A DNA stretch of 33,982 bases from Baffinella frigidus (taxonomy: Eukaryota; Cryptophyceae; Cryptomonadales; Baffinellaceae), in contig MU646810.1 in the NCBI GenBank assembly GCA_026770585.1, positions 247,105-281,086 on the forward strand. Reading direction: 5' to 3'. This document shows, one piece after another, positions 28,515 through 33,982 of the stretch (positions are counted from its first letter, which is position 1; each line of letters starts with the position of its first letter). A model generated the notes under the pieces. It made no database searches, was not told the DNA's origin, and worked only from the letters and a program-made list of their open reading frames with translations. Made by a program: the position numbers and the translations under genes.

Positions 28515-29385
28515 TTCTTAAGTGGCCATTCGTAGGTGGCGGGAGTGGTGGGGGCGGGAGAGAGTGGTGGGGTAGGGGTGGGGGGTTGTGGTTAGTGAGT
28601 ACACGCTAATGTTGCGATATCGGGCCGGTGTGGGTTGCCGTTTTCCGCTCGCGGACACGGTTCCCTACATGTACCAGAGCACCGGGGGGTGAGAGTGATC
28701 CACTGAGTACGGTCCACTTAGTAGGGTCCACTTGTCGCCTTAAGTGGCCAAGACGCCTGCTGCCCTCTCAGAGGGTCAGTCTGCATCCCGGGCTGGTTTC
28801 CCCCCACATTAGTCAGAATTTCAAGGACGCAATGGTTTGTTTCCTGGTACTAAATGAGTGTGCGGTCCCACGTGCGAGGCAGCTCCTCGTCCTCTCCACG
28901 CCCGATTTGTTAGTCCGAACTTCGGATCCGGGTACAAAATTTGAAACAATAATTGTATCTGAAATTCCGCCCAATGATCTGGCGTGGTTGGGGGTCGTTG
29001 GTTGAGGAGTGGGGGGCATCACTCTTCACGTGAGTAAATCTCAACATTAGGATCAGACCATAGACAATGTAAGGTAAAGGTGTATGCACGTGAAGAATCT
29101 AATTTCGGCACAAACCAGAATATGTCTTGATGTATGCTATCTTAAGCCTTCATTGTATGCTTAGAATAGCATATCTACCCTTATCTTCGGCGTTGGAAGC
29201 CTTAAGAAGCAGGGTATTTTCTGCCGTGTTCCGAAATTAAATCACACCACAGCTGATGCCGCCAGGCTCACACTGTACTGCTTCCTATTCTTCTTTATTA
29301 CTCCCAAGCCTTAAGTTGAGTGATCCAATCGTCTATGGGCCTTACGACGGACCCCCCTCAGCATCCTCTCAACACCCGCGAGGCC
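28515..29385. other. Downstream of PSMB1, no gene visible
   Basis: G-rich 28540-28600. GTCCACTTAGTAGGGTCCAC lies at about 28712, and the related TGGTCCACTTAGTGCGAAAG recurs at about 30350. An AT-rich segment at 29025-29260 folds back (TAATTTCGGCAC with GTGTTCCGAAATTA; GCTATCTTAAG with an inverted relative). The PSMB1 3' end formation site should lie near 28520-28700 but I see no clear signal. Confidence 0.5.
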
Positions 29386-29503
29386 TACAGGGGTACCTCG
29401 CTCATAAGAAACCCCCCTAAGGACCCTACAGTAGGGCTATTCTTAGGGCCCTATGGCGGTCCTAGAGGGGGGGCAGTTTCTTATGAGCGAGGTACCCCTC
29501 TAG
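29386..29503. mobile_element. TACAGGGG-ended MITE, copy 7
   Basis: The ends are TACAGGGGTACCTCGCTCAT and ATGAGCGAGGTACCCCTCTA (one substitution). Confidence 0.85.
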
Positions 29504-29576
29504 TGCCACCCGGGGTTGCCTGATGAACCCTTTGCCGTTGGGTGAAGCGACTGTACATCTTTGTGTAAAGCGACTG

Positions 29577-29701
29577 TACTGAGGTACCTGGCTCAGAAGA
29601 AACCGCCCCCCCCCTAGGACCCTACAGCATGCCTATGCCTAGGGCCCTATGGAGGCCCTCGGGGGGGGGGTGCGGTTACTGATGAGCGAGGTACCCCTGT
29701 A
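29577..29701. mobile_element. TACAGGGG-ended MITE, copy 8
   Basis: The ends are TACTGAGGTACCTGGCTCAG (diverged) and ATGAGCGAGGTACCCCTGTA. Interior is poly-C and poly-G with CCTAGG motifs. Confidence 0.8.
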
Positions 29702-29767
29702 GTGCCTCCTCTGGTTGCCTGATGGATCGTTGCCTTTACGTAAAGCGACTGTACACCTTTACGTAAA

Positions 29768-30186
29768 GCGACTATCCCTTCAGTGGCCAGGGGGTCAAAA
29801 TGGACCCCCGACAGGTCCTTGGCAGGTCCTAGGCCCCTACGGTAGGGCGTATGAGCCTACTGGCCACTTGAAGGATACCGTTATGTAAAGAGACTGTACA
29901 CCGAAGAGCCTGTACAGGGGTACCTCGCTCATAAGAAACTGCCCCCCCCCCTAGGACCACCGTAGGGCCCTATGCATACATGTAGTTCTACTGTAGTTTC
30001 CTAGGGGGGGGGGCGTTTCTTATGAGCGAGGTACCCCTGCACAGGCTCTTCGGTGTACAGTCTCTTTACATAACGGTATCCTTTAAGTGGCCAGTAGGCT
30101 CATACGCCCTACCGTAGGGCCCTAGGACCTGCCTAGGACCTGTCGGGGGTCAATTTTGACCCCCTGGCCACTGAAGGGATAGTCGC
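29768..30186. repeat. 419-bp near-perfect palindrome with a MITE at its centre
   Basis: The left end GCGACTATCCCTTCAGTGGC pairs with GCCACTGAAGGGATAGTCGC at the right. Each arm of about 205 bp holds a CTGGCCACTT element with GACAGGTCC and CCTACGGTAGGGCG, then TAACGGTATCC or its complement, then GACTGTACACCGAAGAGCC or its complement. The arms lead to a central TACAGGGG-family element (29913-30041). Mismatches are few. Confidence 0.85.
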
Positions 30187-30400
30187 GTTTCTTATGAGCG
30201 AAGTACCCCTGTACTGGCCACTTAAGGGGTAATACCCCTTAAGTGGCCAAACACCTTTATGTAAAGAGACTACACACCCTAGGGCTTCCCGGGGTTTCGC
30301 GAGGAGCTTCTCCGCGCGGCGTGATCCGAATCTGCATCAAAGTGGTCCACTTAGTGCGAAAGTGGTCCACTTAGTGCGGTCCACTTGTCACGCCATAAGT
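30187..30400. other. Solo MITE arm and short repeats, no gene
   Basis: A solo right arm (TTTCTTATGAGCGAAGTACC) ends at 30213. It is followed by a CCACTTAAGGGGTAATACCC palindrome (30217-30249) and a tandem GAAAGTGGTCCACTTAGTGC (30338-30380). Confidence 0.7.
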
Positions 30401-30543
30401 TCATCTCGAAAGATAACTGAATCAGTTCCCTAATAAGCGTTTCCATTTAATTAGGAGGCCTAAGTAAATTTACTATGCCCTAACTAATTTCTCCTATTCA
30501 ACCTCCTATTGAAAAGGAACTGATTCAGTTATCTTCCGAGATG
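30401..30543. mobile_element. Foldback element with AACTGAATCAGTTCC arm, copy 2
   Basis: ATAACTGAATCAGTTCC pairs with GGAACTGATTCAGTTAT, bounded by TCATCTCG and CGAGATGA. It matches 14446-14593. Confidence 0.8.
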
Positions 30544-30584
30544 AAAGTGGCCAGGGATTAGCCAACTGGGATTACCCAACCCAC

Positions 30585-30925
30585 GCCAGGTCAAACACAT
30601 AATTCTCGGTTGAGGCACCCTCTTTTAAAATGTGTTTCCTGGTACAAATGAAACATTGTTGCGCATGGCAATGGCTCTCATTCCAGACGTTTGGCGTGTT
30701 TCCTGGAAAATAATCTCATAATTGACTTTAGGCAAATGTTCACTTGTTACCTGGCGTGGCCCATGTTACCTGGCGTGGGCCACGCCAGGTCACAAGTAAA
30801 AACTCAACACACACTCATTCGCGCTAAAAGTGTTTTGTGGTACAGATGAAACATTATTGCGTCCAGGAATGGCTCAAACGCCTCCACTTTTGGCGTGTTT
30901 CCGGGCGAGAATGAACTTTACTCCC
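30585..30925. mobile_element. Two adjacent CCACGCCAGGTCA elements
   Basis: CCACGCCAGGTCAAACACAT and CCACGCCAGGTCACAAGTAA start near 30591 and 30781. Each contains TTGCGC, ATGGCTC and TTTGGCGTGTTTCC blocks like 6413-6603. TTACCTGGCGTGG is repeated at 30747 and 30765. Confidence 0.65.
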
Positions 30926-31099
30926 GAGTAACCGGTTACGCAAGTACCCGGTCCAAACGAGATCTCCTTTGAAGGAGATTTCGACCGAAGATTCGGTCGA
31001 GGTGTCGGTTATTTAAATGCCCGAGTGCCAGCAATCCAAAAATTAGCTCCACGACTCTACATGGACTATTGTGCGAAGCCCTCTCTGCGGTATCGGCGT

Positions 31100-31350
31100 G
31101 ACGGAGAGAGAGAGAGAGTGAGTGAGAGAAAGAGAGAGAGAGAGATTGACAGGGCGATTGAGAGAGAACGAAAGAGAGAGAGAGAGAGAGAGAAGGAGAG
31201 AGCGAGAGCGAGAGCAAGAGGTTGCGAGATTGAGATAGAGAGAGACTTTCAGAGGTGTGTATCTGTGTTGACAGTGGTGGCTGGAAGAGCCACCACTCTC
31301 TCTCTCTCTCTCAATTGACTTGAAAGAGGACAGAGCGTGTTTGACAGAGC

Positions 31351-31398
<48 letters not shown>

Positions 31399-31450
31399 GA
31401 GCGAGAGAGCGAGAGAGAGCGAGAGAGAGAGAGCGAGCGAGAGAGAGACA
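31100..31450. repeat. GA-rich microsatellites with a duplicated unit
   Basis: Several GA runs are interrupted by GAGGTGTGTATCTGTG and GACTTGAAAGAGGAC. Both blocks recur at about 31459 (GAGGTATGCACCTGTG) and 31498. The second copy is embedded in unique sequence that could be a small exon on either strand, which I could not resolve. Confidence 0.7.
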
Positions 31451-31801
31451 CAATGTTGAGGTATGCACCTGTGGTGTGAGTGGTGCTTCTCCCGAACGAC
31501 TTGAAAGAGGACCTGCGCCACCAGAACGCTGAGTTAAACAGCCGTTATGAGTTTAACGTCATTGCACGGAGAAACCCGAAGGGGTGTGCATGTTTACATA
31601 CTCCCCTTCTTTCGGGGGCTCCAAGAGGGGGGTCGTATTTGTAACCCCCTTAGCAAGGGACCACCCCCAAAGGGCCAGAATCTCACCAAGTCGAGAATCT
31701 CATAAGTTGATAGTTTTTGAGGCAGACCGACTCCGACTGAGCTACAAAGTTGTCGCGGGTCCTGCAAAACAGCATCCAACAAAGGGGGTGTCCGGCCACT
31801 A

Positions 31802-31930
31802 GCCATCCCAAGTGGCTCAAATAGTGCCCTGGAAGGTGTGCGATTTTACCTTGGATCGGGGTCGGATCCGACCCCGATGTCAAGGTAAATCGACAATGTC
31901 CCAGAGCACTATTTGAGCCACATCCAAGGG
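31802..31930. mobile_element. Foldback element with GGGTCGGATCCGACCC centre, copy 2
   Basis: It matches 2292-2419 almost throughout: CAAGTGGCTCAAATAGTGCC left, GCACTATTTGAGCCACATCC right, same centre. Confidence 0.85.
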
Positions 31931-32069
31931 CTAGTGGAGGGAGGGAGTAGACCCCGAAAATGGTTCGAAACCTTTTCCCCAGAAGCCTTGGAAACGGGCT
32001 CCCCACGAAGGGGGTGGAAGTAGACCCCCCCCCGCACAGCCGAATCGGGAGACACGATAAATTTACGTG

Positions 32070-32200
32070 AAACGGATTCCTTATTTGTTCATAGGAGTTG
32101 GACAAAGCTTAATTAGAGCCCTAAGTAAATTTAATAAGGGTCGGAATCCGGTTTGATGGGCCATTTTCTTTTTGAAGGAAACATGTTCCCGGATGAAGCC
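32070..32200. mobile_element. AT-rich element related to 5273-5424
   Basis: It shares CTTAATTAGAGCCCTAAGTA, CCATTTTCTTTTTGAAGG and AACATGTTCCCGGATGAAG with the 1 kb and 5.3 kb elements. Confidence 0.6.
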
Positions 32201-32644
32201 CACGCACACCACACGCACCACCCTAGACGGGCAAGACGGCATCCGACCAAGGGGGGGTGTCCAGGGGGGGGCAGGCTGAGGCAGAGTTAGCACGAAGGGG
32301 GTGGGGACCTTCAAGTAGCGCGGGTCAAGAGGGCCCCCTTCTCAGGGGGGTCTCTACACGTTGAGTGCTAACACCTAAACCTCCCACCTCGGGGTCTTAA
32401 GTGGCGCGGGTCAAGAAGGCTCTCCACAAAGGGGTGCCCGCTCTCAACGTGTATATGCGTGTATATATGTGTGTACGTATAGCAATGACCATATATATAC
32501 TGACACATATGTGTGTTGCAGACGAAGGCGGTGGCGGGGCACGTTGTGGGTTGGAGCGCAGGGCGGGGAGAGGGGGCGAAGGGAGGGGGAGGGGGGGGTA
32601 TGAAACGTATCCCATCCAACAGGAAATTGATGTGGGGCGCAGAC
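32201..32644. other. No complete gene; partial inverted copy of the 32.7-kb exon start
   Basis: At 32511-32539 the plus strand carries TGTTGCAGACGAAGGCGGTG. This is the start of the minus-strand exon at 32645-32742 in the opposite orientation. Flanking TATATACGTG-type sequence is also inverted. Confidence 0.6.
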
Positions 32645-32742
32645 CCCCCCTGGGACGGCAAGCGCGTGGATCCCTTGACGGTGGCGCGGGTGCTCCACGT
32701 CTGCCGTGTCCCCGCGCCGCGCAGCCCCGCCACGGCCTTCGT
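32645..32742 (-). CDS. Unidentified exon with repeated 5' end
   Basis: On the minus strand the acceptor TGTTGCAG is followed by an open frame TKAVAGLRGAGTRQTWST, then RATVKGSTRLPSQG, with a possible donor GG|GTCTGC. I do not recognise the protein. The call rests on the acceptor, on the open frame and on two further copies of its first about 70 bp upstream on the minus strand, as for other exons here. It could also be a non-coding tandem repeat. Confidence 0.4.
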
Positions 32743-32744
32743 CT

Positions 32745-33165
32745 GCAACACGTATATGTGTTAGTATATATACGGTTATTACTATACGTGCACACGTATA
32801 TACACATGTATACACGTATACACAGATATGTACGATCGTATACGCTTATGGAGCTCTTGGAGCCATTGGAGCCCTTGATGGTGGCGCGGGTGCTCCATGT
32901 CTGTCTTGTCCCCGCGCCGCGCAGCCCCGCCACGGCCTTCGTCTGCAACACGTATATGTGTTAGTATATATACGGTTGTTACTATACGTACACACGTATA
33001 TATACACCCGTATACACGTATATACACAGATATTTACGATCGTATACGCTCTTGGAGCTCTTGGAGCCATTGGAGCCTTTGATGGTGACGCGGGTGCTCC
33101 ACGTCTGCCGTGTCCCCGCCCCGCGCAGCCCCGCCACGGCCTTCGTCTGCAACACGTATATGTGT
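32745..33165. repeat. About 200-bp tandem unit: exon-start copies plus TATATACG sequence
   Basis: The exon start at 32742 recurs at 32942 and 33146 (minus strand), with copies extending to about 32872 and 33076. Between them lie alternating TATATG, TATACGTGCACACG and GTATACACG sequences with strong self-complementarity. Confidence 0.85.
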
Positions 33166-33353
33166 TAGTAATGACCGTATATGTGTGTATGCATGTGCGC
33201 ACGTAAAGTTATGGGTTATACACATATATGTATGGCCATCACTATACGTGCACACCTGTATACACACACATACGTACGTACACCAGCCTAGCGCTGCCTC
33301 AGTTCAATTGGTCGCATCATTTGACGAGACCGGAAGTTTATTCCCTGCAACCC

Positions 33354-33603
33354 GCTCCCTCCCTCCCTCCCTCCCTCCCTCCCTCCCTCCCTCCGAGTAT
33401 TCTCTCTCTCTCTCTCTCGCTCTTTCGCTCTCTTGCTCTCTCTCGCTCTCTTTCTCTCGCGTTGCCTCCCTCCTGCTCTCTCTCTCTCTCTCTCTCGCTC
33501 GCTCGCTCGCTCTCTCTCTCTCTCGCGCGCGCGCGCGCTCTCTCTCTCTCTCTCGCTCGCTCGCTCTCTCCCTCTCGCTCTCTCGCTCTCTCCCTCTCTC
33601 TCC

Positions 33604-33642
<39 letters not shown>

Positions 33643-33650
33643 GCAGGTGA
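33354..33650. repeat. CCCT then CT/CG microsatellite
   Basis: CCCT units (33357-33393), then CT dinucleotides interrupted by CGCTCG and a GCGCGCGCGCGCG run near 33525-33538. Confidence 0.95.
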
Positions 33651-33702
33651 CCGTGTGCGGAGCCTAGAGGTCTGAAATCAACCTGAGCCCCCCCTCCCCA
33701 AG

Positions 33703-33740
33703 TGTTGGCATGCGGTGTGTGAACCACACCGCATGCCAAA
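33703..33740. repeat. Perfect hairpin GTTTGGCATGCGGTGT type
   Basis: TTGGCATGCGGTGTG pairs with CACACCGCATGCCAA around a short TGAAC loop. Confidence 0.9.
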
Positions 33741-33778
33741 CAACCCTGACATCGAGTAGTGTTGTGAGGGGCGGTCAC

Positions 33779-33790
33779 GAGAGAGAGAGG

Positions 33791-33822
<32 letters not shown>

Positions 33823-33923
33823 CGAGAGTGAGAAAGCGAGCGAGAGAGAGAGAGAGAGAGAACGAGAGAGAGAGAGAGGGAGGGAGAGAGAGAGAGAGAA
33901 GGAGAGAGAGCGAGCAAGAGCGC

Positions 33924-33982
<59 letters not shown>
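33779..33982. repeat. GA microsatellite to the window end
   Basis: GA dinucleotides with GGGA and GCGA interruptions. Together with the CT run at 33354-33650 this makes a large inverted pair around the hairpin at 33703. Confidence 0.95.

Noticed and set aside
31660-31760. tRNA gene on the minus strand (TAGCTCAGTCGG)
   Set aside because: The D-loop-like motif is present, but I could not form acceptor, anticodon and T arms with normal lengths, and there is no GGTTCGAAT-type T loop at the right distance.
31025-33917. Long Ser/Leu/Arg/Glu-rich frames at the right end
   Set aside because: They are translations of GA/CT microsatellites (ERERER, SLSLSL).

Overview
This window is eukaryotic nuclear DNA, most likely from a protist or alga. 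The evidence is short GT-AG exons separated by long repeat-filled introns, degenerate telomere-like CCCTAAA/TTTAGGG arrays inside introns, and many short inverted-repeat elements. I cannot name the lineage from sequence alone. There is no bacterial-style gene packing and no rRNA, tRNA or CRISPR array that I can support. One run of N (12967-13744) interrupts the window.

Four genes or gene parts can be read by joining exons whose splice phases agree. (1) Minus strand, 2710-2903: the first exon of a secreted purple-acid-phosphatase-like metallophosphoesterase, divergent from gene 2 across about 196 bp. (2) Plus strand, 3100-15345: an ABHD17/BEM46-like alpha/beta hydrolase rebuilt from about twelve exons. 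It has a membrane/cysteine-rich N-terminus, an HGSG oxyanion region, a YDYPGYG strand, a GRSMG nucleophile elbow and a terminal LHDD histidine exon. The exon for the acid residue is not visible and probably lies in the N gap. (3) Minus strand, 22676-23529: a cytochrome b5 heme-binding protein in four exons, with one GC donor. (4) Plus strand, 24056-28514: the 20S proteasome beta-6 subunit (PSMB1), complete in ten phase-consistent exons totalling 241 codons. A further minus-strand exon lies at 32645-32742 and duplicated coding-like segments lie at 17440-20033; I do not recognise their products.

The rest is accessory sequence. It includes a family of about 120-bp inverted-repeat elements with TACAGGGG/CCCCTGTA ends (15.3-18.5 kb and 29.4-30.2 kb), a foldback family with ATAGG(C)TAACG ends, a CCACGCCAG-ended family, several other foldbacks, GA/CT/CA microsatellites toward the right end, and a 419-bp near-perfect palindrome at 29768-30186.

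The most striking pattern is what I call exon echoes. Truncated copies of an exon's 5' end, often still carrying the acceptor AG, lie upstream of the real exon. Truncated copies of an exon's 3' end, with the GT donor, lie downstream. This recurs at several exons of the hydrolase, at two exons of PSMB1 and at the unidentified minus-strand exon. The copies are separated by CCCTAAA-like repeats or foldback elements. This looks like a mode of intron growth by repeated local duplication across splice junctions, leaving decoy splice sites.
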